Positions 18,765 to 27,002 of a stretch of 64,000 nucleotides of DNA are shown piece by piece. Where the stretch lies: contig NZ_CP113524.1 in NCBI RefSeq assembly GCF_026723765.1, forward strand, positions 620,001 through 684,000, given 5' to 3'. Origin of the DNA: Lacrimispora xylanolytica. Lineage in GTDB: Bacteria > Bacillota > Clostridia > Lachnospirales > Lachnospiraceae. Position 1 is the first letter of the stretch. The number at the start of each line of letters is the position of its first letter. A program made the translations under genes and the position numbers. The notes under the pieces were generated by a model, which was given only the letters and a program-made list of their open reading frames with translations, was not told the origin of the DNA and made no database searches.

Positions 18765-18794
18765 TGGATTGTTCCAAAGGAATTATGATATAAT
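18765..18794 (+). promoter_or_regulatory. Promoter of the heptose operon
   Basis: A perfect TATAAT at 18789-18794 with TGGATT 18 bases upstream. It lies just after a terminator and 52 bases before hddC, so the heptose genes likely form their own transcription unit. Confidence 0.55.
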
Positions 18795-18846
18795 AAGAAT
18801 GTTTCGACGTTCGAACCAATGATGAGTATAACAGGAGGAATCCGGT

Positions 18847-19554
18847 ATGCAGGCAGTATTGCTGGCAGGCGGTCTTGGCACACGGCTCCGTTCCGTGGTA
18901 AATGACAGGCCAAAGCCAATGGCACTGATTGAAGGCAAGCCCTTCATGGAATATGTGGTATTGGAGCTTAAAAAGCATGGAGTCAAAGAGATTATATTTG
19001 CCGTAGGCTATAAGGGCTCTATGGTTGAGGAATATTTTGAAGACGGTACAAGATGGGGAATTAAGGTTTCCTATGCCTATGAAGAAGAGCTCTTAGGCAC
19101 AGCCGGAGCGATTAAGAATGCAGGGCGTCTCGTGACCGACGACCGGTTTCTGGCACTGAATGCAGATACCTTCTATCAGATTGATTATGAAAGACTGACC
19201 TCCTTAAGTGAGGAGCGGAATCTCCATATGGCTCTGGTATTGCGGGAAGTACCTGACGTATCCCGGTATGGACAGGCCCTTTTGGAAGATGGCTGGTTAA
19301 AATCCTTTGACGAAAAAACAGAAGAATCCGTAAGAGGAACCATCAACGGAGGCGTTTACTACCTTCGCCGTTCCCTTCTTGAAGAAATTCCGGAAGGAAA
19401 GGTTTCTTTAGAACATGATATGATACCCAAGTGGCTGTCAGAGGGAAAGAAGCTTGGCGGCTTTGTCAATGACGGCTATTTTATTGATATTGGAGTTCCA
19501 GAAGATTATTACCGGTTTGATGAAGATGTAAGGAAAGGAACGGTGACCATATGA
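18847..19554 (+). CDS. hddC: D-glycero-alpha-D-manno-heptose 1-phosphate guanylyltransferase
   Basis: 235 residues; GGAGGA precedes the ATG. A nucleotidyltransferase fold: AVLLAGGLGTRLRSV is the nucleotide loop, DRPKPMALI carries the conserved Lys, and LNADTFYQ holds the metal Asp. The family alone cannot separate guanylyl- from other transferases, but the next three genes are the other steps of the GDP-heptose pathway. It would transfer GMP from GTP to heptose 1-phosphate. It overlaps hddA by four bases. Confidence 0.8.
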   Translation: MQAVLLAGGLGTRLRSVVNDRPKPMALIEGKPFMEYVVLELKKHGVKEIIFAVGYKGSMVEEYFEDGTRWGIKVSYAYEEELLGTAGAIKNAGRLVTDDRFLALNADTFYQIDYERLTSLSEERNLHMALVLREVPDVSRYGQALLEDGWLKSFDEKTEESVRGTINGGVYYLRRSLLEEIPEGKVSLEHDMIPKWLSEGKKLGGFVNDGYFIDIGVPEDYYRFDEDVRKGTVTI

Positions 19555-20621
19555 TTATCAGAGGACGTGCGCCCCTTCGGGTAAGTTTTGGAGGAGGCGG
19601 AACCGATGTGGCCCCCTTCTGTGTGGAACAGGGAGGAGCTATCATTGGAAGTACCATTAATAAGTACGCCTATTGCTCCATAGTTCCAAGAGAAGACGAC
19701 CAGATCATCGTCCATTCCCTGGACTTTGACATGACGGTTAAATACAACACCAATGAAAACTATGTCTACGATGGCAGGCTGGACCTTGTAACGGCAGCCT
19801 TAAAAGCCATGGACATCAAACAGGGCTGTGAAGTTTATTTACAGTGTGATGCGCCTCCAGGCTCAGGCCTTGGAACCTCATCTACCGTTATGGTGGCACT
19901 TTTGACCGCCATGGCCAAATGGAAGGGCATTGAGCTGGACAGCTATGCCATGGCTGATTTAGCCTATAAAGTGGAACGAGAGGATTTAAAGATCGACGGA
20001 GGCTATCAGGATCAGTACGCAGCCACCTTCGGCGGCTTTAATTTCATTGAATTCCACGGTCGTAACAACGTAGTGGTAAACCCACTTCGAATCAAAAAGG
20101 AGATCATTCACGAGCTCCAGTATAACCTGCTTTTATGCTACACCGGCAATATCCATGTATCCGCCAACATCATAAAAGACCAGGTATCCAACTATGAAAA
20201 GAAAGATCCCTTTGATGCCATGTGTGAGGTAAAAGCACTTGCCTATGCCATGAAAGATGAGCTGTTAAAGGGAAATTTATATAGCTTTGGAAAGCTTCTC
20301 GATTACGGCTGGAAAAGCAAAAAACGTATGAGCACCAAGATCACCACTCCCCATATCGATGAGCTTTATGAAGAGGCCTTAAAAGCAGGCGCCCTTGGCG
20401 GAAAGCTTTTAGGTGCAGGCGGTGGAGGTTTCCTTTTGGTATACTGCCCATATAACGTGCGCCACAAAGTAGCAGCCCGCATGGAAGCAGCAGGCGGACA
20501 GCTCACAGATTGGAACTTTGAATTAAGAGGGGCCCAGGCGTGGATCACCGATGAAGCACGTTGGGACTATTCTGATATCCGGGTGAAGATACCGGGCGGA
20601 GAATATAAATTTAACCTGTAA
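19551..20621 (+). CDS. hddA: D-glycero-alpha-D-manno-heptose 7-phosphate kinase
   Basis: 356 residues of the GHMP kinase family: RAPLRVSFGGGGTDVAPFC at the N-terminus, ATP loop PPGSGLGTSSTVM near residue 105, and the C-terminal GGKLLGAGGGGFLLVYCP. It phosphorylates heptose 7-phosphate at C1 in the alpha configuration, giving the 1,7-bisphosphate for GmhB. The HddA type points to the GDP-heptose branch rather than ADP-heptose of lipopolysaccharide core. It starts at an ATGA overlap with hddC. Confidence 0.88.
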   Translation: MIIRGRAPLRVSFGGGGTDVAPFCVEQGGAIIGSTINKYAYCSIVPREDDQIIVHSLDFDMTVKYNTNENYVYDGRLDLVTAALKAMDIKQGCEVYLQCDAPPGSGLGTSSTVMVALLTAMAKWKGIELDSYAMADLAYKVEREDLKIDGGYQDQYAATFGGFNFIEFHGRNNVVVNPLRIKKEIIHELQYNLLLCYTGNIHVSANIIKDQVSNYEKKDPFDAMCEVKALAYAMKDELLKGNLYSFGKLLDYGWKSKKRMSTKITTPHIDELYEEALKAGALGGKLLGAGGGGFLLVYCPYNVRHKVAARMEAAGGQLTDWNFELRGAQAWITDEARWDYSDIRVKIPGGEYKFNL

Positions 20622-20650
20622 GAACACGGCACCAGGAGAATCAGAACATT

Positions 20651-21223
20651 ATGGATAAAATCGTATTTTTAGACCGGGACGGAACCATCAACAAAGAAGT
20701 AGACTACTTATACCGCCCGGAAGACCTCGTAATACTCCCAGAAGTAACAGGAGCTCTAAGACGTCTGAAAGAGCATGGCTTTCGCCTTGTGGTTGTGACC
20801 AATCAGGCAGGCGTTGCCAGAGGATTTTACAAGGAAGAGGATGTCAAGACGCTTCATGAAGCATTAAATCGGCATCTGTCAAAGGAAGGCGCTGAAATAG
20901 ACCAATTTTTCTACTGCCCCCATCACCCGGTACATGGAATCTCAGAGTATAAAACGGAGTGCCATTGCCGAAAACCGGAAACCGGAATGTTTGAAATGGC
21001 AGAAGCATATTTCCAAGTGGACAAGGCTAATTCCTATATGATCGGTGATAAGCTTTTAGACACAGAAGCCGGTAACCGGTATGGAGTAAGTTCTATTTTA
21101 GTTGGAACCGGATACGGAAAAGACATCTATGACTCCATGAAAGAGGAAGAGAGATCAGCGGCATTTGCTTATTACGCCCCTTCCATGAAGGAAGCAGTTG
21201 ATTATATACTAGGGCGTGTCTGA
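20651..21223 (+). CDS. gmhB: D-glycero-D-manno-heptose 1,7-bisphosphate 7-phosphatase
   Basis: 190 residues, HAD family. Motif I is FLDRDGTIN (nucleophile and acid/base Asp), motif II VVTNQAG, and the zinc-binding loop YCPHHPVHG...CHCRKPETGM is typical of GmhB; motif III/IV is IGDKLLDTEAG. It removes the C7 phosphate. The last codons and the stop lie inside the left arm of a 162-bp inverted-repeat element, so the native C-terminal end may have been altered by its insertion. Confidence 0.88.
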   Translation: MDKIVFLDRDGTINKEVDYLYRPEDLVILPEVTGALRRLKEHGFRLVVVTNQAGVARGFYKEEDVKTLHEALNRHLSKEGAEIDQFFYCPHHPVHGISEYKTECHCRKPETGMFEMAEAYFQVDKANSYMIGDKLLDTEAGNRYGVSSILVGTGYGKDIYDSMKEEERSAAFAYYAPSMKEAVDYILGRV

Positions 21224-21372
21224 AAACTCATTGCTCCATTCTGCACGTCCCGCTTTGCAGTATATTTAATCCAAATTCAGTTGGCGTAGTCCACTACGCC
21301 GCCTTCATCTGGAACAAATCTCCTACAAAGTGTAACGCACATCTTGAAACAAGCAGTTTTCAGACACACCCT
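21211..21372 (+). mobile_element. MITE-like element with 18-bp terminal inverted repeats
   Basis: The left arm AGGGCGTGTCTGAAAACT (21211-21228) and the right arm AGTTTTCAGACACACCCT (21355-21372) are inverted copies with one mismatch. The 126 bases between hold a perfect inner palindrome (GGCGTAGT-CC-ACTACGCC) and further imperfect pairing, so the whole element can fold into one long hairpin. It has no coding capacity. It supplies the stop codon of gmhB and separates it from gmhA. No target duplication was visible. Confidence 0.7.
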
Positions 21373-21395
21373 CGCCAGAGAAGGAGGAAAATAAC

Positions 21396-22031
21396 ATGGA
21401 ACCTATGAAATACTTAGAGGAGCTGATGGAACGCTATCCCAATCTTTCCTGTGTAAGGGAAGAGATTAAAAATGCCTATGAGATTCTTGAAGCCTGTTAT
21501 GTAAATGGCGGTAAGCTTCTCATCGCAGGAAATGGCGGAAGCTGTGCCGATGCAGAGCATATCGTTGGAGAACTGATGAAAGGCTTTGTAAAGCGCCGCA
21601 GCGTGTCTCCTGAGTTTCAGGAGACACTGAAAGAAATAGACCCAGAAATGGGAAGCGCCCTGGCTGAAAAGCTTCAGGGAGGACTTCCAGCCATTGCACT
21701 GACCGGACACCCTGGCCTTTCCACCGCCTTTTTAAATGATGTGGATGGAGATATGATATTTGCCCAGCAGACTTATGGGTATGGAAAAAAAGGAGATGTA
21801 CTCCTTGGTATTTCCACCTCAGGCAATTCAAAAAATGTAATGTACGCCATGACCGCTGCCAGGGCACTTGGCATGAAGACCATAGGACTTACGGGAAAAG
21901 ACGGAGGTCAGCTAAAAAAGACAGCCGACGTTTCCATAGTAGTGCCTGAGTCAGAGACATTTAAAATTCAGGAGCTTCACCTTCCCGTTTATCATGCACT
22001 GTGCCTGATGCTGGAAGAGCGGTTCTTTTAA
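21396..22031 (+). CDS. gmhA: Sedoheptulose 7-phosphate isomerase
   Basis: 211 residues with a SIS fold: AGNGGSCADAEHIVGELMKGF (about 48-67) and LLGISTSGNSKNVMYAM (about 130-146). This is the longer GmhA form with an insertion between the first helices (KRRSVSPEF...). It converts sedoheptulose 7-phosphate to D-glycero-D-manno-heptose 7-phosphate, the first step of the pathway. GAAGGAGG precedes the ATG, so it remains well translated despite the element upstream. Confidence 0.9.
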   Translation: MEPMKYLEELMERYPNLSCVREEIKNAYEILEACYVNGGKLLIAGNGGSCADAEHIVGELMKGFVKRRSVSPEFQETLKEIDPEMGSALAEKLQGGLPAIALTGHPGLSTAFLNDVDGDMIFAQQTYGYGKKGDVLLGISTSGNSKNVMYAMTAARALGMKTIGLTGKDGGQLKKTADVSIVVPESETFKIQELHLPVYHALCLMLEERFF

Positions 22032-22061
22032 ACGGGTTCGCCCAAAACACAGGAGGATGAG

Positions 22062-23894
22062 ATGAAAGACAGACAATGGATAGGCAAGGAAGCCGCATGG
22101 AAAGATGAAATCATAGCAGCCGTACTTTTGCTGGCCTTTGCTTTCTTCATTAACAGGGGCATTGAAATAAAAGGACTTTACATGGATGACCTCTATCTGT
22201 GGTCCTGCTACGGAGAACAATCCTTCCGGGAGTATGTCTTCCCATTAGGAAGCACCCGGTTCCGTTTCGTATTTAATCTGATTTCATGGCTGGAGCTTAT
22301 GATCGCAGGTAATCATATTGGCTGGTTTGTACCAATCAATATACTGGTCAATGTCTGTATCGCCTATACGGTATACCGCTTCGGAAAGCGCTTATCCGGA
22401 AGGTGGACCATGGGATTTTTAACAGGTATCCTGTATCTCTTATCCCGTATGTCCTACTATCAGATCAGCCAGGTATACGGCTTAATGGAAACACTTGCTC
22501 TTTGGGCAGCCATTGGAATCCTTTACTGCCTGTATCGTTATATCACAGAGGAACCTGCAAAAAAAGCCCTCATTCCTTGTTCCGTGGCTCTGTATTTTGC
22601 CATCTGCTTTATCCATGAACGGTATATGGTTCTTCTGCCTCTTTTCTACGTTGCATTTTTGATGAAAAAAGAGCGAAAGCTAGTCCCCTGGATCTCCACC
22701 ACTCTGGCATTTGCAGCGGTACAGGTGATTCGTTTTTTCACCATCGGCAGCATTTCTCCGGCAGGAACCGGAGGTACTACGGTCGCAGAAACCTTTAAAA
22801 TAACCGGTGTTTTAAAATATGCCGTAAGCCAGATCCTTTATATCTTTGGTATCAATGCAGGCCCGGAGCATCTAAGCGGATTAAGCTGGGACGCATCACC
22901 TGCCTGGATTCGGGTCCTTGTCATGGTTTCCGGCCTTATGCTGGCAATTATGACCCTTATATTTCTTGCCGTGGTAATCAAAGAAAAAAAGGACCGCAAA
23001 ATCAGGTTAAAAGTCATTGGCCTGTTCCTTCTCTTTATTGCCTTGTGCATCGGATCCTCCAGCGTCACCATACGTGTGGAAACCCGCTGGATCTATGTCT
23101 CCATGACAGCCGCCTGGCTGTTTGCCGCCTATATGTGCGGGGTGACGGTGCCGAAAAAAGAGCTGAATGCAAATCTTTCCAAGCCTCTGTTATACTGCGG
23201 CCTGTTTGTTCTTTACGGTCTGATCATGTTCCCGGTGGAAAGCTTTTACCGCGGAAAATATGAGAATCTCTACTATTGGTCCAATCAGCTCCGCTACAAT
23301 TCTCTGGCAGAGGAGACCTACGGAAACTATAAGGATAAGCTTTTCGGTAAGAAAATATATATCATTGGCAATACTTATAAAATGAGTGATTTCACCGCCA
23401 ATACCTTTTTTAAGACCTTTGATAAAAAAAGGACAGCAGAAGGCACGGAAGTGACATTTATCGATTCCATGGGATCCATTGGACTCATCACTCCTAATAT
23501 GCTGATATTAAGGGAGGATCCAGCTCATAATGCGTTCCAGGATATCACGGATTTCGTTCGTAACTTAAAGTTTGAAAGAGTCTACGGCTGCTACGAAGAC
23601 GGCTGGCTTGATGAGAATGCCAAGGCCCGCATCATGGCAGGAAATGAAGGGAAGATAACCTTTAAATTCTATTATCCCGGAGTAATAACCGGAATGGAAC
23701 ACATCATAGTTACCGTCAACGGAAGCGAACAAAGAGTCATTCCAATAGATGCCAGCACCGTAATGGCTGAATTTGATGTAGCCCCCTCCCAGGTATCCGA
23801 GTTTACCTTTGAAAGCAACTTTTTCTATGATGCAGCAACGGAACAAAGAGGAGAAGACCGTCTGTCCGTAGTAGCGGATATCACAGCAAACTAA
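22062..23894 (+). CDS. Polytopic membrane protein, GT-C-like glycosyltransferase candidate
   Basis: 610 residues; AGGAGG precedes the ATG. About ten to eleven membrane segments fill the first 400 residues, and a soluble extracytoplasmic domain of about 200 residues follows. The first external loop carries an acidic motif (GLYMDDLYLW, near residue 45) like the catalytic DD/DE of GT-C transferases that use polyprenyl-phosphate sugars. No exact family is recognised. Followed by another membrane protein and a GtrB-like gene, it probably transfers a sugar outside the membrane onto a glycan or protein. Confidence 0.6.
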   Translation: MKDRQWIGKEAAWKDEIIAAVLLLAFAFFINRGIEIKGLYMDDLYLWSCYGEQSFREYVFPLGSTRFRFVFNLISWLELMIAGNHIGWFVPINILVNVCIAYTVYRFGKRLSGRWTMGFLTGILYLLSRMSYYQISQVYGLMETLALWAAIGILYCLYRYITEEPAKKALIPCSVALYFAICFIHERYMVLLPLFYVAFLMKKERKLVPWISTTLAFAAVQVIRFFTIGSISPAGTGGTTVAETFKITGVLKYAVSQILYIFGINAGPEHLSGLSWDASPAWIRVLVMVSGLMLAIMTLIFLAVVIKEKKDRKIRLKVIGLFLLFIALCIGSSSVTIRVETRWIYVSMTAAWLFAAYMCGVTVPKKELNANLSKPLLYCGLFVLYGLIMFPVESFYRGKYENLYYWSNQLRYNSLAEETYGNYKDKLFGKKIYIIGNTYKMSDFTANTFFKTFDKKRTAEGTEVTFIDSMGSIGLITPNMLILREDPAHNAFQDITDFVRNLKFERVYGCYEDGWLDENAKARIMAGNEGKITFKFYYPGVITGMEHIIVTVNGSEQRVIPIDASTVMAEFDVAPSQVSEFTFESNFFYDAATEQRGEDRLSVVADITAN

Positions 23895-23908
23895 GGGTAA
23901 GGTGACGC

Positions 23909-25294
23909 ATGAAACGTAAATATCTGTATTATCTCTTACCCCTGTTAGGAACGGTATTCGGTCTCTGGTATATTTTTTCCTCTACCTGCGACGGAATCTA
24001 TTCCGATTATGTCCGCCTGGTAAACAGCTATCTGCCAGATGTATGGAACCCAGACAAGTTTTTCGTTCCTGATATCCTGACCAGGGTACCGGCCAATTAC
24101 CTTGGAAGAATTATAAATATCTATTTGTTTGGCTACAACACCATGTTTGACCGTGTCCTGGGTGTACTTGCCTTAGGATTATCCGGAGGTGTAATTGCCG
24201 CCTACTGCCTGAGAAAAAAGGTACCATTCCTTTGGTTTTCCCTCCTTATGGTGGTAGTTTTCAGTCTGAACAAATGGGAAATGCTGACCAATGGAAGCGG
24301 CTGGACCCATTTTTTATCCTTTGTATGCTTTTATTATCACTATGAGATTTTAGACCGTGTATGGAGCGGAGAGGAAAAACCTCATGACAAGCGAAAGCTT
24401 GTATTACTGCCATTTGCCACCACTCTTTTAGTGGCAGGCCCATACTGCGCAATCTATTCCGTAACAGTGATATTAGCCTGCGGCGTTCTGTTCCTCTTAA
24501 AAAAGGGAAGAGGGAAATTGGATTACTGCCTGTATGGAGTAAGCGCCTTTATTTCCCTGGGCTTGTACCTTTGGAGCAATTCCTATGCAATCGAGGATCA
24601 TGCAGCCCCTGCCACAGGATCCATCCTGGATCAGTTAAAAGAAACCCCAGGCTTTTTTGTTCGATTCTTTGTAAAGTCATTTTCCTCCATGGTAATAGGA
24701 GGGGAGAGGGCAGAAGAGATATTTCATACCAATCTGCCGTTTCTGATTCTGGGATTCTTTGTCATAGCCCTGTATCTTATTGCCATCTGGTGGAACTTAA
24801 AATATCGCCTCTACCAGAGGACCATATTTCCGTTGATTCTCATTGTATCAGGTGGATTAAACCATGTACTGATTGTCATCTCCAGATGGATCTTTCTTCA
24901 GGAAAATTACGGGATAAGCTCCAGATATGCTCTGCAGTTCCAGACCGGCATTCTGGGAATCCTACTTACCTTCTGCTTGATTGTTCAAAGCAGAAAAAGA
25001 AGGCCAGAAGAGCTTGTCCGCCTCATGGGAGCTGTTGCGGCTGCGGTATTTCTCATAGGGAACATCTACACCACGTACCATGAAATTAAAAAAGCACCCA
25101 ACCGTTTGGAAATATATGAAAAAAGAGTAAAACTGGCACTTGATTTTGAGAATCTGTCAGACGATGAGCTTCGGGAGAAATTTGAATATAGAAAAAACCG
25201 CGAGGACAGCGGTGCCAAGGTGCGCAGCGCACTTACTATTCTTAAGGAAAATGGCTACAGCATATTTCATTCCCGTGAATCATCGAAAAATTAA
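23909..25294 (+). CDS. Polytopic membrane protein, unknown
   Basis: 461 residues, about ten hydrophobic segments, an early external loop with acidic residues (STCDGIYSDYVRLVN), and a charged cytosolic tail from about residue 390. It begins 14 bases after the previous gene and ends 55 bases before a GtrB-like gene. I do not recognise the family; size and topology fit a second GT-C-like transferase or an accessory of the GtrB system. Confidence 0.55.
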   Translation: MKRKYLYYLLPLLGTVFGLWYIFSSTCDGIYSDYVRLVNSYLPDVWNPDKFFVPDILTRVPANYLGRIINIYLFGYNTMFDRVLGVLALGLSGGVIAAYCLRKKVPFLWFSLLMVVVFSLNKWEMLTNGSGWTHFLSFVCFYYHYEILDRVWSGEEKPHDKRKLVLLPFATTLLVAGPYCAIYSVTVILACGVLFLLKKGRGKLDYCLYGVSAFISLGLYLWSNSYAIEDHAAPATGSILDQLKETPGFFVRFFVKSFSSMVIGGERAEEIFHTNLPFLILGFFVIALYLIAIWWNLKYRLYQRTIFPLILIVSGGLNHVLIVISRWIFLQENYGISSRYALQFQTGILGILLTFCLIVQSRKRRPEELVRLMGAVAAAVFLIGNIYTTYHEIKKAPNRLEIYEKRVKLALDFENLSDDELREKFEYRKNREDSGAKVRSALTILKENGYSIFHSRESSKN

Positions 25295-25349
25295 CAACGC
25301 AGCCCTTCCTATTGGGAGTATGAAGGTACCTGCTTGAGGAGCATAAATT

Positions 25350-26285
25350 ATGGAAAAAACACTATCGGTCGTAGTCTCATGCTATAACGAAGAACTGGCT
25401 CTCGACCAGTTCTATAAAGAGACGGCCAGTATTCTAAAGAGTCTTGACTGGGATTACGAGCTCATATTTGTCAACGACGGAAGCCAGGATAATACCATGG
25501 AGGTGCTGACCCAGCTGTCAGAAGGAGACGAAAAAGTAAAAGTCATCAGCTTCTCCCGAAACTTCGGCCATGAAGCAGCCATGATTGCAGGGCTGGATTA
25601 CAGCAAAGGGGACGGTATCGTCTGCATGGATGCAGACTTACAGCACCCTCCGGAATATCTGCCTGAAATCGTAAAGAAGTTAACAGAAGGATATGACGTC
25701 ATCAATATGGTTCGTACCAAAAATGAATCAGCAGGCTGGTTTAAAAATCTTGCCTCATCTGCCTTTTACCATCTCATCAACGTCCTTTCTGACGTTAAAT
25801 TTGAGCCAAATGCCTCAGACTTCTTCGCCATATCAAAGAAAGCTGGAAAGGTCTTAAAGGACAATTACAGAGAAAAGGTACGCTTCCTAAGAGGCTATGT
25901 TCAAAATATCGGTTTTCGCAAAACTACGATTGAATATGAAGCCAGAGTGAGAGTGGCGGGAGAGAGTAAGTACAGCATCAAAAAGCTGATCGCATTTTCT
26001 TTAAATACCATTATGTGTTTTTCCAACCTTCCTCTTAAGCTTGGCATTTACGCCGGCTGCGGCGCTGGAGTCCTGGGACTTGTCATGATGATCTACACCA
26101 TATGGAGCTGGGCCAGAGTGGGAACTCCCAATGGATATGCAACTACCATTGTACTGATCTGCTTTATGTTCGCGGTCCTTTTCCTGATTGTAGGTGTTAT
26201 TGGAAATTATATTGCAATTCTCTTTGCGGAGTTAAAGGACAGGCCCATATATATTGTGGGAGAGACGAAGAACGTGGAAGAGTAG
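25350..26285 (+). CDS. Polyprenyl-phosphate glycosyltransferase (GtrB/DPM1-like)
   Basis: 311 residues. The GT2 domain comprises LSVVVSCYNEE, LIFVNDGSQDNT and CMDADLQHPPEY (DAD metal motif), followed by RDEFRFLRG-like KVRFLRGYVQ and two C-terminal membrane helices (about 225-255 and 265-290). This is the usual architecture of enzymes that charge undecaprenyl phosphate with a single sugar at the inner face. It likely supplies the lipid-linked sugar used by the two membrane proteins upstream. It ends the operon. Confidence 0.85.
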   Translation: MEKTLSVVVSCYNEELALDQFYKETASILKSLDWDYELIFVNDGSQDNTMEVLTQLSEGDEKVKVISFSRNFGHEAAMIAGLDYSKGDGIVCMDADLQHPPEYLPEIVKKLTEGYDVINMVRTKNESAGWFKNLASSAFYHLINVLSDVKFEPNASDFFAISKKAGKVLKDNYREKVRFLRGYVQNIGFRKTTIEYEARVRVAGESKYSIKKLIAFSLNTIMCFSNLPLKLGIYAGCGAGVLGLVMMIYTIWSWARVGTPNGYATTIVLICFMFAVLFLIVGVIGNYIAILFAELKDRPIYIVGETKNVEE

Positions 26286-26340
26286 ATATCCGATCTCTGT
26301 TGCTATTTTATGCGGGTTATAGGATATTTTTAGAAATCAC

Positions 26341-26369
26341 TTGAATTTGGAAACAGAATTGATTATAAT
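26341..26369 (+). promoter_or_regulatory. Promoter of the antitoxin RNA
   Basis: TTGAAT at 26341-26346, exactly 17 bases, then TATAAT at 26364-26369: a near-consensus vegetative promoter. No protein gene follows, only a structured stretch facing the small toxin gene. Confidence 0.65.
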
Positions 26370-26375
26370 TAATAT

Positions 26376-26482
26376 ATAAAGAGGAACAACCACCTCATAC
26401 AAGAGGTTGGCCTATATTAAATGTACAGAATCGCCACCTGATACCGGTCAAAGTATACAAGGGTGGTTTTTCTGTACCCATT
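26376..26482 (+). ncRNA. Candidate type I antitoxin RNA
   Basis: About 105 bases from the predicted start to a hairpin in which ACAGAA and CCACC (26427-26440) pair with GGTGG and TTCTGT (26462-26476). An inner hairpin (CCACCTC / GAGGTTGG) lies near the 5' end. It runs towards the minus-strand toxin gene at 26503-26585, so the two transcripts can overlap at their 3' ends, as in TxpA/RatA and BsrG/SR4. The ends are predicted only from the promoter and hairpin. Confidence 0.5.
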
Positions 26483-26502
26483 TTTGGGTTTAAAGAAAAA
26501 CT

Positions 26503-26585
26503 TTACTTACGATTATTATAAATAAAGGTAAGCAATGCAATGATGAAATACCAAAAGCCATAAGGTCTTTAAAGTCAAAATCCAT
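26503..26585 (-). pseudogene. Holin-like type I toxin, frameshifted
   Basis: A strong ribosome site (GGGAGGTGAT) precedes ATG at 26585. The frame starts MDFDFKDLMAFG and then leaves the expected pattern, reading on to 26490. A second frame from the same point reads FIIALLTFIYNNRK and stops at 26503, the usual single hydrophobic helix and basic tail of small Clostridial 'putative holin-like toxins'. Restoring one base in GGTAT-TTC (to GGTATGTTC) joins both into a 27-residue peptide. So this is a type I toxin inactivated by a one-base deletion, a sequencing error, or a frameshift-dependent gene. Confidence 0.6.
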
Positions 26586-26656
26586 CTGCATCACCTCCCA
26601 TCTTATGTAAAATGGAAGGCCACCTCCTTGTATTAACATGATTGTTCCATATGAAT

Positions 26657-26685
26657 ATTTTACCATAAGAACTAGTGTTCTTCAA
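26657..26685 (-). promoter_or_regulatory. Promoter of the small toxin mRNA
   Basis: On the minus strand TTGAAG (26685-26680), 17 bases, TAAAAT (26662-26657). The predicted leader of about 65 bases contains an extra ribosome-like site (AAGGAGGTGG) before the real one; it may take part in structural control of translation. Confidence 0.6.
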
Positions 26686-26813
26686 ATGTAAAGTTAAAAA
26701 TATACCATTATTTCCTATTATAGGTGAAATATAGCATATAAGCATTGAATAGCGTTGCTGATGGATTTATTTGGAGCTGTAAGCTGGGCAAGTAGAGTGA
26801 AAATATTGTTATA

Positions 26814-26901
26814 AAAAATACGTCTTAATCGGTGGTTAGCTACGGTTTAATATGCTGCGGTAGCATATCAGACTTAGAACCCCGTCTCAAGACGTATTTT
26901 T
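26814..26901 (-). terminator. Long structured terminator downstream of the GH25 gene
   Basis: A perfect 13-bp inverted repeat (AAAAATACGTCTT / AAGACGTATTTTT) encloses 62 bases with an inner hairpin (ATATGCT / AGCATAT) and weaker GGTT/AACC pairing. Read on the minus strand it ends in a T run about 100 bases after the lysozyme stop, so it can end that transcript. It is larger and more structured than a simple terminator; a small RNA is also possible. Confidence 0.55.
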
Positions 26902-27002
26902 GTCATCTATATGATATTTTTGTATAGAACTCTGTCATAAATTTATGTTGTGACAGCCTCTTAGTCAAAAGTGGGACTGCAGTCGCCAATGATACAAATT
27001 GA

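Noticed and set aside
19509-20548. Minus-strand frames opposite hddA and many similar antisense frames
   Set aside because: They lie entirely opposite well-supported genes and lack ribosome sites and family features.
26490-26585. The 31-residue frame-0 product (MDFDFKDLMAFGISS...) as a normal gene product
   Set aside because: Its second half lacks the usual helix and tail of the toxin family, while the neighbouring frame has exactly that; a one-base deletion explains both.
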